Shown: piece by piece, positions 34,652 to 45,586 of the stretch
Position numbering within the stretch: the stretch's first letter is position 1
Layout of the letters: each line of letters starts with the position of its first letter
NCBI GenBank assembly: GCA_021234155.1
Contig: JAJEKV010000065.1
Location: 5,660,807 to 5,724,806 of the forward strand
Origin: Isoetes taiwanensis
Taxonomy: Eukaryota > Streptophyta > Lycopodiopsida > Isoetales > Isoetaceae
Length of the DNA: 64,000 nt
Reading direction: 5' to 3'
Notes under the pieces: model-generated
What the model saw: the letters and a program-made list of their open reading frames with translations, nothing else
Databases searched by the model: none
Told to the model about the DNA's origin: nothing
Made by a program: the position numbers and the translations under genes

Positions 34652-36995
34652 TTAGCCTTTATGATCTATGACCCCCACTAGGTTCTTTGCTAGGTCAGAT
34701 AGAACCTTTGTTAGCACATCTGCCTGTTGAAGTTGGGTGGAAATATGCATTACGTTTATCTCCCCCTTCTCCACTTTATCTCGTATGAAATGATGATGTA
34801 TATCAATGTGCTTGGTTCGAGAGTGTTGGACTGGATTCTTTGTCATTGCCACTCCGCTCTTATTATCGCAGTACAACATGGTAGCTTCACTTGATGAATT
34901 CCCCAATTCCTCAAGCATTCTACGTAGCCAAATTATCTCTGAAGCTGCCATGGATACTGCTACATATTCCGCTTCCGCACTAGATTTAGCAACGCACTCT
35001 TGCTTTTTACTTGCCCATGATATTGCTGCATTCCCAAGTTTGCACAGATAACCAGATGTGGATTTTCTGTCATCAATATCTCCTCCCCAATCTGCATCTG
35101 CATAACCAACCAATTTGTTTTCCGTACCTTTCGAAAAACAAATTCCGTGTGTCACTGTCCCTTTTAAATATCTGAGTACTCTTTTTGCCGCTACCCAATG
35201 CCGTATTCCAGGATTATCGCAAAACCTGCTCAGCAAGTTAACCACATAAGTGATGTCCGGTCGAGTACAGTTTGCAATGTATAATAAACAACCAATCAAT
35301 GATCTGTAAGGTCTGGCTTTCATTTCCCTAGTCTCCTTTGGTGTCTTGGGACATATGTCTCCACAAATTTTCACTCCCGAAGCTATAGGTGCTTTCGCTG
35401 GGTTGCATTCAAGCATTCACCCTTGTAATATTTTGCTCCCGCGTAAGGTACCCCACTCTCTATCCCTTCGAACTTCGATTCCTAGCAATTTTTCCAAGTC
35501 TCCTAAGTCCGTCATCTGGAAACGACCATTCAGCAATGCTTTGAAATTTCTTAATAGACTTTTGTCATTGCTTACAATGACGCAATCATCCACATAGAGA
35601 GCCATAATCAGACATTTGTCCCCATTCCTTTTCATATACAAATTACCCTCGGTTTTCAACTTTGTAAACCCCGCAGAAGTCAGGAATCTGTTCATGCACA
35701 AATACCATTGCCTGGCCGCTTGCCTAAGCCCGTAAACTGCCTTTTTCAACTTGCACACCATGTTCTGACCTAGTTCATAGCCTTGTGGCTGCTCCATGTA
35801 TATTTCTTCGTCTAAATCTCCATTCAAAAATGCAGTCTTAACATCCATATGGTTTATCTCCATGTCATTCTGCACTGCAACTGCAAGGAGTGTCCTTAGA
35901 CTGGTTACTTTGACAATAGGTGAGAACGTGTCTTTATAATCTACGCCTTCTTCCTGAGTATACCCCTTTGCAACCAGTCTTTCCTTATACCACTCTATCG
36001 ACATTCTTATCCTTCGGTCGTGACACGAGCTCATAGGTGCCTGTCCTTTTAAATGAATCTAATTCATTCTGCATGGCTTCTTTCCATCGATCTGCATCCT
36101 TTCTCTCCAAGGCTTGTTCCACCATTTCTGGTTCTGCTATACAAGACAATACTCTAGGTTTTCTTGGTCTAGTTGTCTTCCCACTTTCTTCCCTGCCGTA
36201 TAATCTTGTATCAAACGGAACTCGGCCTTTAGACATTCTGTGTCACTACATCGTATTCTCCTACTACCTTCCCCCACCTGAGATCCAGGTTCTGGTGCAC
36301 TATTGGTATCAACAACCTCATGCACCTCCTCTGGCTCGATTTCCGGTTCATGAGGTGCACTATCGGACTCGACGACCTCATACACCTCATCCGGTTCTAC
36401 CTCTGCCTCTTCAATTACAGTACTAGTCTCTGTATCTTCTTCACTCTCCAGCTCCACATCGATTTCATCGTCCTTCAAAATTGTGGCCTCTGTTCCTTCT
36501 TCATTTTCGACTTGATCAGTCTCCAAATATTCTGTTGATACCCACTCACCTGCTTCATGCTGGCTTAGACTTTTCCTGTCCTTGTATAGAACATTCTCAT
36601 TAAATACAACATCCCTGCTAACATATACTTTACGTGTGACTGGTTCATACAATCTGTAACCATTTGTCTGCTCATCGTAACCCACTAGGAAGGTACACAT
36701 GCTTCGATCATCCAGCTTTCTTCTTAACTCTTCCGGTACCATCATATAGGCAAGACACCCATAGACTTTAAATCTTTTCACAGATTGTTTTCTACCTGTC
36801 CAATACTCTTCAGGCACTCCTCGTTTCACAGCAACTGTTGGCAATCTATTCTGAATGTAGCAGGCAGCTGCGACAGCCTCTCCCCATAGACTGTTCGGCA
36901 AACCCGCATGCTTAAGCATGGATCTAGCTGCATTCATGATGGTGCGATTTTTGCTCTCTGCTACTCCATTCTGCTGCGGTGTGTACCTGCATGTA
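34652..36995 (-). pseudogene. Copia pol: integrase end, reverse transcriptase, RNase H
   Basis: The reading starts in the integrase core with YTPQQNGVAESKNRTI. It passes through the Copia C-terminal block (VYGCLAYMMVPEELRRKLDD, FLVGYDEQTNGYRLYEP) and an acidic linker. After a frameshift near 36200 reverse transcriptase follows: [50 protein letters not shown] and [10 protein letters not shown] with YVDD. A lesion near 35417 precedes RNase H (YADADWGGDIDDRKSTSG, AEAEYVAVSMAASE, HIDIHHHFIRD). Gag, protease and the first half of integrase are missing: the frame is cut at about 36998 by foreign sequence. Confidence 0.9.
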
Positions 36996-37006
36996 TATTA
37001 TCTCCT

Positions 37007-37803
37007 GATATATTATACCAGAGTGCCAGTATGCAATGCTCAACTTGCAATCACGCATGCCTCCCTTGCCGCCTCTGATTGCTCGCAGGAGGGATGGAAT
37101 GGCTCATGCGTTCCAATCCCAACGTGAAATGGACCTTTGGAGGGGGGTAGAAGAACCGCGTGAAGGTGAAGAGGTACCAGACATTAATCAGTACCTGCCG
37201 CCCGCTCCTGGGCCAGCAGGTGATTGTGGTGCGAACGTGGATGCAGACGATTACTTTAACCCATGAGCTATCTACATTATTTTTTTGATAATTTTCCCTA
37301 AGATCTCAGATGCACATGAATGAACCAACGTTCGTTGACGAGGATTTCTTTGTTTTAATAAAATTTTGGGGGTTGGGTTGCCTTGAGTTGTTTGTGTAAT
37401 AGTTAAGTAAAGTAAATATGTGACTGAGCCAAAACATCTGTGAGTGAGCACCCTATTTGACATCTGGACCTCATGTCAGGCCTTCTTTTCTTTGAACGTC
37501 ATAGTTGATAAAACCATAGTTGATAATCTTTCATCCTGGCTTAGTCTCTTTTGTTTGTCCTGTTTGATGTGTCTAATTTGCCCCCTGGGATGAGGTTGCT
37601 CACTCATTTTAGGTGGCGAATTAGATACATCAAGCAGGAAACTCGAAAAGGGAGTAAGCCTGGAGCGCGACCCTCTTGAATGGTTGTCAACTCACCAGGC
37701 TTGATGTTCTCCGTGGCAAACAATATAGACTTCTCGAAATTCTTGTTACCTCCTTTAGAAAGAGCGAGCTTTGCTCTCACTCTTTTTGGGTGTCTCTGTG
37801 TCA
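37007..37803. repeat. Left arm of a 797-bp inverted duplication
   Basis: It is the reverse complement of 43178-43973. The inner 230 bp (37036-37266) read the same protein in both arms, while a few substitutions and indels separate the arms near 37600-37680. The arm contains the C-terminus of a RING-finger gene, its downstream region and a conserved block near 37670-37790. At its outer end it meets Copia integrase; at its inner end it runs into the hairpin array at 37808. Confidence 0.93.
37036..37266 (+). pseudogene. Duplicated C-terminal fragment of the RING-finger protein
   Basis: This 76-aa frame (RMPPLPPLIARRRDGMAHAF and an acidic tail ending NVDADDYFNP) is the inverted copy of 43714-43944. 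It starts inside the coding sequence because the duplication break (37007) cuts the gene just before the last RING cysteines. It cannot be an independent gene. The unchanged frame reflects recent copying. Confidence 0.75.
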
Positions 37804-37807
37804 TGAT

Positions 37808-38035
37808 CTTACGCGAAGTTTTTTTCGCGTAAGCGAAACACTTGTTTTCGCTTACGCGAACCAAAAAAAAATTCGCGTAAGCGAAATCAACCGTTTCGCT
37901 TACGCGAAGTTTCTTTCGCGTAACAGTTGTTTTCGCTTACGCGAAAATTTTTAAACTTCGCGTAAGCGAAAACAACTGTTTCGCTTACACGAAAGAAACT
38001 TCGTATAAGCAGTTTCGCTTACGCGAAACTTTGCA
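37808..38035. repeat. Array of TTCGCGTAAGCGAA hairpin units (left)
   Basis: About eleven whole or partial units alternate between TTCGCGTAAGCGAA and its complement TTCGCTTACGCGAA, separated by 5-12 bases often rich in A or T. Each unit is a 5-bp stem (TTCGC/GCGAA) around GTAA or TTAC. The array starts five bases after the inverted-duplication arm ends. A second array lies at 48254-48410. Confidence 0.93.
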
Positions 38036-38474
38036 AAGCATCTTAGGGCATTTTGCTAAGGGAAAAAAACTTTTTGCGCTACTGTTTGGTCTATTTTGTG
38101 CAGGTGAAATATTATATATAAGAAAAACGTGTTTAGCTCTAGAATTCGCCTCGAACATTGACTACCAGGTCGAGTCCACATACTCCTTGGGAAACGGTCA
38201 GCCTTTGAGGTGTGGGTTTTTGTGTCCGGGGCCTGACGCCGGAATTGTGAAGTGAGATTCCTCCTTCACAGAGTTTTCCGACCTTGGGTTCCTACCCTGT
38301 TCCTTAGAGACCTATAGGTTCCTGTCCTTTACTCCTTACGTTCGAACGGGACGTCGATGTAACATATGCGTAGTGAGCTTGCTCCTTCGCGTATATAGAT
38401 TAGTTCTGACGATTAAGGAGTCTTTACCCTTTAGCATACCAGGGCAGAGACAGTAATTTTAGATAGCAGCAAGG

Positions 38475-40980
38475 ATGTCAGCTGGTCATGCATCTACATC
38501 AGGCGCCGCTGGCGGCCATGCATCTACATCCGGCGCCGCCGGCGGTCATGCATCATCGTCTAGGGGTGCGCGGCCATCGTGCGGTCATGGCAGGGCCACG
38601 GGGGTTGGAACAGTACGTGGAAGAATTATATGTCGAAATACTGGTGGTCGAAAGAGAGGTCCTGAGTGGGGATTTGTGAAGGAATTTGGTCAGAATGAGT
38701 GGCAATGTGTATTTTGTGGGTACACATCAATAAATGGATCCGCGACAAGAATACGAGCTCATCTTTTACGGGATCCTAAAATTGGGGTGCAAAATATGTA
38801 CCATCTGATTCCGACGACATACGACAAGATGCACTTGAAGTGTTGGGTCGAAAAAAGAATAGCAGCAGAAGAACACAGCCAAGGGATAGCCAAGGACCTT
38901 CACCATGCCAAGAAGAAGAGATCAATTACACCACCCCTCTTGCAGCGCCAATGTACCAACCAGAGGGTGGACTAGGGTCGATAGGAGGGTTAAGGCAAGC
39001 GAAAAAAGAATGGCGAGACAATTGAGATAGTGGAAAGACACTAAGCAAAGCAGAGGGTTGACCCGATTGCTTAACATCGAGAGCAAGCCAAAGAAGACGC
39101 AATTGAAGGTTGTAGAGGCATTTTTATATGCCGGGTTGTCTCCACATATTTTGGAGCACAAAGCAATGAAAGAAGCCTTCCAGGAAGTTGCCAAAGCAGG
39201 GCCGGTTTTTAGATTGCCTTCATACAAACATGCCAATAACAAAAGGGTGGATGAAATTCACGGGAAAATGGTCGAGAGGGTGGAAATGAAGTTAAGTCGT
39301 TATTCTTTCGAAGCCCGGGCCAGCCTCACTAGTGACCCGATGGTTGGAGCAATGTAAACAAGGACCATCTTATAAATTTCATGATCATGTATCCAGGGGG
39401 CAAAGTATTCTTGAAAACCGTAGAAACCAAAACTGACCAAGTCACAGAAGATTGGATTTTTCAAAAAACAAAGGCTGTGATAGAGAGTTTTGGACCGAAA
39501 AAGAATATTTCAGGTCGTAATGGACAACGATCTAATTGTAAGTTAGCGGGTGAATTGTTGGAGTCTCAATTTCCGGGATTGCACGCGACCAACCGCCAAT
39601 GCCATTGCCTAAACTTATTCTTGAAGGACTGGTTTTCCGCAAAGACACTTGGTTCAAAGATCCCATTCAAAAGGCCCGTCCGTCTCGTGAAATTCATCAC
39701 AAAGAAGCCGCAATTTACGCCATATACAAGTCATTGCGTCGAAAGGCCCTAGCACTCATGAATCCTCGCGGACTCGGTTTGGTTCCAATTACATTTGTCT
39801 TGAAAGAGTGCTTAGGTGTCGCGACTTCGATTATCTCGACCTTCAACCATCTGAGTTCTTTGAATGGGAGAGGAGGCGTAAGGGAAAAAATGCTTCAAAA
39901 CACCGGCAAGACAAGCCGCCCCTTCGAGAAAATGCTTGGGCGGAGACATTTTTGGAGAGGCGTCTGAGAATGTTGTCAAGTGCATGCAACCTTGTTTGTC
40001 ATGCCATTAAAACCCTTGATTCTTGAAGGCAAGCAATGGAAAGGTCCGGAGGTGCTGCACTCCATTCAATCCTTTCTAGAACGCGATGGCTCCAATGCAC
40101 CCTTTGACAATGCTAAAAGCGCGCCTTTCGCTTAGAGACTTCAATGAATGATGGAAGAAGTCCTACAATGATCTTCATGGCGCCAACATATGCCTTAGAC
40201 CCACACAACCATGATATGGACCAGCATCTACGATAAAGAAGTGATGGGTTCATTGAAGAAGGTTGCAAAATGTTTTACCCCAACAGCTCGGACTACAAAA
40301 TTTTCATTGCCGAAGTTAAACCAATACCGAACTTGAGTAGAAGGTGGGCAGATGAAGAGCTTCACGATGCAATCGGAGAGTCACAAGAAGGAACCAAATA
40401 TGGAATCTTATGCATGGTGGCAAGCCCATAGAGAGGTTCTTGACACGTTCTGTGCCCTTGCAATGACTATCCTCTCCTTGGTATCCTCCAATAGTGCAAG
40501 TGAGAGGAACTGAGTGCTTATAAGTACATACATAGTGTGACCGCGAATTGCCTCTTGCATAAGAAGGCCGACAAACTTGTATATAACTTCTCAAACCCAG
40601 GCTCTTGAATTGCAAATTGGTGCAGCCGTAGTTGATAAGCTACTGATTTCCTTTCATGGATCGCGGTCACGGGTGGAAGAGGACAACTTCAAGATAAAGT
40701 GAGGACGAGCTGGCTTGTAAAAATGCCGCTAACCATGTTGATGAGGACATTCAACGTACCCATTTTGTCGATGCCGAAGAAAATTTAGACAAGAACATGT
40801 TCTCGGACGACTCAAACGACAGTGAAGATATAGAAGAGGAGTCTGATACAGAAAGGCCAGATCAAATAATCTGAGGAGATCAACGAGGGACTTAATGGTA
40901 CGTGACCAGCGGACTCTCAATGCCAATGACCTGCACAAGCGGGCAGCGTGTCAGAAGAAACACATCTCGAGGACGTTGCA
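38475..40980 (+). pseudogene. hAT-family transposase, decayed
   Basis: An ATG at 38475 opens a Gly/Ala/Ser/His-rich leader with a near-identical repeat (GGHASTSGAA) and then a BED-type zinc finger (EWQCVFCGYTSINGSATRIR, AHLL). After stops the DUF659-like core appears: FLYAGLSPHILEHKAMKEAF, FRLPSYKHANNKR, FMIMYPGGKVFLKTVETKTD, and LLESQFPGLHATNRQCHCLN. The hAT C-terminal dimerisation block is visible at 40450-40615 as VSSNSASERN then AYKYIHSVTANCLLHKKADK. Many stops and frameshifts. No 8-bp target duplication or short terminal repeats were found, so the element borders are unknown. Confidence 0.82.
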
Positions 40981-41846
40981 GTAAGGGAAAGGGCTAGAGG
41001 AGGTTGAACCTAGGCCAGCAGGCAGAAGAAGACAGAAGCCCAGATGATGAAACTGATGAAGACGGTGATGTCTAGAAAGAGGATGTGATGAGTACCCTCA
41101 GTCTATCTATTGTAATCGTGTATGAGGATGTTCAAACTATTGTAACCATTCTGGCACTATGAATAAAAAGTAAAGTTTTTTGTTACAAGTTTTTGTCTTC
41201 TATATATTTCGTCACCTTGTTTTATGTTTCTTTCATGTATGATGTTTCTTTCATATATGATGGTTCATGTAACCGGTCCATGTTTCATTCATGTGTAACA
41301 TCGGATCGACCTAAGTGCCTAGAAACCTCGCACCCGCCAAAGCCGGATTGACTTCCGCTGGCGCTTGCCTCTTAAAATGCCACGAGATCTTGCTGATGAG
41401 AAGTAATCTACGCATGCCAAGGGGTCAAACGGCCACGGATCAGTTGATACGACTTTGACGGATACGAGATTTCACTAGATACACGATGCACTCTCCAACC
41501 CAATGATTATGCATCACCGTGTTCTATTACCTCCGTCGACCGTAGTGCCCTAAGAACCTTCCTCGGATCAGACCCGTCTCGACTTCCGTTGTTGCTTGCC
41601 TCTTCGCATGCGCCAGAATCTTGCTGATGAGAAGTAATCTACGCACGCGAAGGGGCCAAACAGCCTCGGACCAGCTGGGACGAATCTGATCCATCAGAAG
41701 GTTCACAAGGTACATGATCCACATCCTCCCAACCACTAGATAGGTGAGGCATATCTCCAGTACGCCAAGTTGGACAAATGTTTCGTTCATGTATGATGGT
41801 TCTTTCTATGTTTCTTTCATGTGTACGCCAAATTGGGAATAACTTC

Positions 41847-42000
41847 GGTACGCCAAATTGGGCTTTGAATGCTATCAGGACCTATAATCTGTACTCTATT
41901 CCTCTGAATACCAAATGGGTTTGCATGGCATGTGCCACCCAAAGGAATGGAGGTACAAATTATAGGTCCTGATGGCATTCAAACGCCGATTTGGCGTACC
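41847..42000. mobile_element. 154-bp foldback (MITE-like) element
   Basis: The 42-bp arms (41847-41888 and 41959-42000) are inverted repeats starting GGTACGCCAAATTGG and ending AGGACCTATAAT, with a few mismatches and a 70-bp centre. Related TACGCCAA[AG]TTGG motifs stand alone at 41750 and 41823. No obvious target duplication. Confidence 0.65.
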
Positions 42001-42419
42001 ACCGGATATCAAAGTCAGTAATCTCAAATGAACCCACAGAATCGCAAGCAACCACTAGGCTGATATCATCCGCTGCCACAATAAAAATAGAGTACTCAAA
42101 ATCCTTGTTACCTACGTCGATGTACAATCCACCACCACGCCAAAGGGGATGCGTCCTCTAATTTCAAGTCATAGTGATGCTCAAGGTTCGCCATCAATAG
42201 CAGGAGTTAGGATGTTCCATGACTTGGTGCCTAACAGCCGCTATATAGATGGACAACGCCCAGGCATCACTTTGGCTTGAAATTAGAGTGCGCTCTCACC
42301 TCTGACGTCATAGCAACTTCTACCTCTAGAACGAACGATTTTTGCTCCGGCCCCCATTGTGAGCCTCATTGTGTAATATAACCTAGCAAAGTGACTAAGC
42401 TACATTGACACAGAGAGAC

Positions 42420-42665
42420 TACACAAGAGAGCCAGAGCAAAGCTCGCTCTTTCTAAAGGAGGTAACAAGAATTTCGAGAAGTCTATATTGTTTGCAGCGA
42501 ACAATATCAAGCCTGGTGAGTTGACAACCATTCAAGAGGGTCACGCTCCAGGCTTTTTACTCTCTTTTCGATGTTCCTGTTTATATATATCTAAAGTGCC
42601 CCCTAAAATGAGCGAGCGAAATCATCCCAGGGGGCACTTTAGATACAATAAACAGGACAAGCAAA
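42420..42665 (+). repeat. Third copy of the conserved block in the inverted arms
   Basis: It matches 43190-43440 and the complement of 37600-37790. In all three copies one frame is open across AKLALSKGGNKNFEKSILFA followed by NIKPGELTTIQEG. Base changes in this copy (TEN to ANN) keep the frame open. A weak resemblance to the start of a SET domain is visible (FA..NIKPGEL), not enough for a call. Confidence 0.6.
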
Positions 42666-43177
42666 AGAGACTTACCCCCAAAGACCTAGGTCCAAAGCAT
42701 CGAGACGTCCCAATCTTTACTTTCACCCGCCTCATATGGACAATGGAACTTAGCATGTAAACTAAGCTATATTGCCCAAAGAGGCGGGGGAAAGAAAAAC
42801 GGGGAAGTCTCGATGCTTGAATTCAAGAATCAAAGCATCGCGGATTCCCAAATCGACCTGAGTGCAAGCATCGAGACTTCCCAAGCCTTGCTTTCACCCC
42901 TCTTTGGACGATGGAACTTAGCATGTAAACTAAGCTACATTGCCCAAAGAGGAGGGGAAAGAAAGATTGGGAAGTCTCGATGCTTGAACTCATCAATCAC
43001 TAACATCTAATGACCCCACGGAATCGCAAGCAACCACTAGGCTGATATCATCCGCGGCCACAATAAAAATAGAGTACTCAAAATCCTTGTAACCTCCTCT
43101 AGAACGAACGATTTCTGCTCCGACCCCCATTTGGGCGTCTTTGTGTAATACAACCTAGCAAAGTATCTAAGATACAT

Positions 43178-43973
43178 TGACACAGAGACACCCAAAAGAG
43201 TGAGAGCAAAGCTCGCTCTTTCTAAAGGAGGTAACAAGAATTTCGAGAAGTCTATATTGTTTGCCACGGAGAACATCAAGCCTGGTGAGTTGACAACCAT
43301 TCAAGAGGGTCGGCTCGGGCTTACTCCCTTTTTAGAAGTTTCTCGCTTGATGTATCTAATTAAGCCACCTAAAATGAGTGAGCAACCTCATCCTAGGGGC
43401 AAATTAGACACATCAAACAGACAAACAAAAAGAGACTAAGCCAGGATGAAAGATTATCAACTATGGTTTTATCAACTATGACGTTCAAAGAAAAGAAGGC
43501 CTGACATGAGGTCCAGATGTCAAATAGGGTGCTCACTCACAGATGTTTTGGCTCAGTCACATATTTACTTTACTTAACTATTACACAAACAACTCAAGGC
43601 AACCCAACCCCCAAAATTTTATTAAAACAAAGAAATCCTCGTCAACGAACGTTGGTTCATTCATGTGCATCTGAGATCTTAGGGAAAATTATCAAAAAAA
43701 TAATGTAGATAGCTCATGGGTTAAAGTAATCGTCTGCATCCACGTTCGCACCACAATCACCTGCTGGCCCAGGAGCGGGCGGCAGGTACTGATTAATGTC
43801 TGGTACCTCTTCACCTTCACGCGGTTCTTCTACCCCCCTCCAAAGGTCCATTTCACGTTGGGATTGGAACGCATGAGCCATTCCATCCCTCCTGCGAGCA
43901 ATCAGAGGTGGCAAGGGAGGCATGCGTGATTGCAAGTTGAGCATTGCATACTGGCACTCTGGTATAATATATC
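43178..43973. repeat. Right arm of the inverted duplication
   Basis: It is the reverse complement of 37007-37803. Here the RING gene continues beyond the arm at 43973, so the right copy is the source and the left copy is a truncated inverted duplicate. Confidence 0.93.
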
Positions 43974-45180
43974 CATCCTCTCGCTGGACCAGAACCCACG
44001 CCCATCATCCAATCCAACAAACACCTCAAATGCAGACGATGTCCACACCCTAAGGCATACCAACCAACTTGGGTTAGATTGTCCGCACACACTTGACAAT
44101 ATCTAAAGTCCCCGTTCTTTACATCATCCCACTGACTGTCATATAGGTATTCGGGAGGGAGGTATGCAATACCCTGCTCCTTGGAGACTCTAAGGGGATC
44201 AGAATCTAAGACTCTTGATATTGTGCGCATATGCTCATTGTCTACTCTCAACAATCGTATTTTCCCTACCCAAAGGCTTTAGATGTGCACCTAGTTGATT
44301 CTTCGTGTCTAGTAATTACTGCGACCATCTTGTCATGAGCATTTGCACGATCTTTTAAAAGCCAAGTTTTCCTCGACGAGTGAGGTTTCGACTTCTTTCA
44401 TTCTCTAACTGAGCCTTGGATCTACCTCATCCATCACTTTGCACCTGCTTTGCTACCCCCGCCACATCTAAAAAGTTTTATGGCATCTTGGAGCAAATAG
44501 GTTATAGTCACGGGCTCATCACCAAGGCGCTTTTCGAGAATCGTCCATGAGCTTCACTCTCTTCTTTGCTACCATTTAAACTTCCTTGTTTCCACTTTCT
44601 CTTGGCATAATTTCTGGGGCTCCTTTCTCACAATCTCATAGTACACTTGCTTGGCAAAAGTCTTCTTGAATTAAATGGTTTTATCATTGTTCCTTTCACT
44701 TGCACCCACTCTCCAAAGCTTTTGCTCCGGACTTGAGGATCTTCACGATCATTATGCCTTATACTTGCTCTCTTACTGGCAGTCGGTCGGCGTCAAACCT
44801 GTTTCGCGTCTAAATTGGCCTCGATATCCTCAAAATCCGCTCCATGCGGGCAACAACCTGGGCCCATGTCACATGCAACTCCATGCACCTCTGTAATTGT
44901 GACACCTTTCTTGGCCACTTCTGCCATTGCCCTCAACCTCAACAACTCTTTTGCACGCGCTTCATTCATTCTAGCATGTTCCTCTGCTTTATGTATCTGT
45001 TGTGACCCTGACCTCTGACAATGTAGGTAGAGAAGGGAATACAAATCCATCTGGTTCTGGAGTTCTCAAAGCGGACGGCACAGAGAAGTCGCCTCCATGC
45101 CCAGTTTCATCAGCCCCTTCTCTCGTCTGCTGATGAGAAGAACTCGGTCGCCGATGAGACGAACTCGGTTGTTGAGACAT
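43714..45180 (-). pseudogene. RING-finger gene, decayed
   Basis: An ATG at 45180 opens MSQQPSSSHRRPSSSHQQTR, a Ser/Gln/His-rich start. After a frameshift comes a helical, coiled-coil-like stretch (EEHARMNEARAKELLRLRAM). A poorly preserved region follows, then YCQVCADNLTQVGWYALGCG and HRLHLRCLLDW (Cys-x2-Cys, Cys-x-His, His, Cys). One frame later CQYAMLNLQSRMPPLPP and the acidic tail complete the C-terminus. The spacing fits a RING-H2-like E3 ligase, but the final CPxC is split by a frameshift. It lies downstream of the kinase-like gene on the same strand, 400 bp away. Confidence 0.55.
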
Positions 45181-45586
45181 TCTTTTGTGTTTGGAACTAG
45201 GTAGGTTGTTTGTTCGTTTTCTTGCGGATAGGCTTTACGTTAACTGCGCGAAATAAAAAACAACTCAATATGACTTATAAATTATAAAAAAAAAATAAGT
45301 GCAACAAAAATAAATACATAAGAATGCCAAAGATATTTTATTGAATAAAGCAATTGTTCAATCAATAATTTTTTTGGTTGCGTACAAGAGAGCTCATAAA
45401 TGGCACGCTAAAGCGTGACTTGGTCCAACTTTTGTCGATCGTAAATGCACCTAACCCAACTTGAGGAATCCAATCTGATTCCGTTTGGGGTCTTGTGCAA
45501 TGTGTTGGAGAGCAATTCCAAGTGCTCCGCATGGTGTTCAGTAGCTGGTTCAGATCAAACTTGCGTGCCTTGTCTCGTATTGGGGA

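Larger units (their letters stand above)
40981..43177. other. Repeat mosaic between hAT remnant and right inverted arm
   Basis: No gene is clear. The stretch contains a diverged tandem duplication (about 41320-41510 and 41555-41740, sharing CTTGCTGATGAGAAGTAATC), a foldback element at 41847-42000, and a duplicated block (42015-42665 and 43010-43440). It also has paired inverted pieces near 42700-42990 that share GATGGAACTTAGCATGTAAA and GGGAAGTCTCGATGCTTGAA. Confidence 0.6.

Noticed and set aside
37272-37463. A 63-aa frame identical in both inverted arms
   Set aside because: The identity reflects the recent duplication, not selection. It lies antisense in the region downstream of the RING gene and has no domain.
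37676-37954. A 92-codon frame running into the hairpin array
   Set aside because: Its second half is the TTCGCGTAAGCGAA repeat translated; no support as a gene.
37808-38035. CRISPR-like array
   Set aside because: Spacers are short, AT-rich and similar to one another, the units alternate in orientation, and this is a plant nuclear context.
42430-42560. A SET-domain gene based on FA..NIKPGEL
   Set aside because: Only about a dozen residues resemble the motif; no cofactor-binding NHS or catalytic Tyr region follows.
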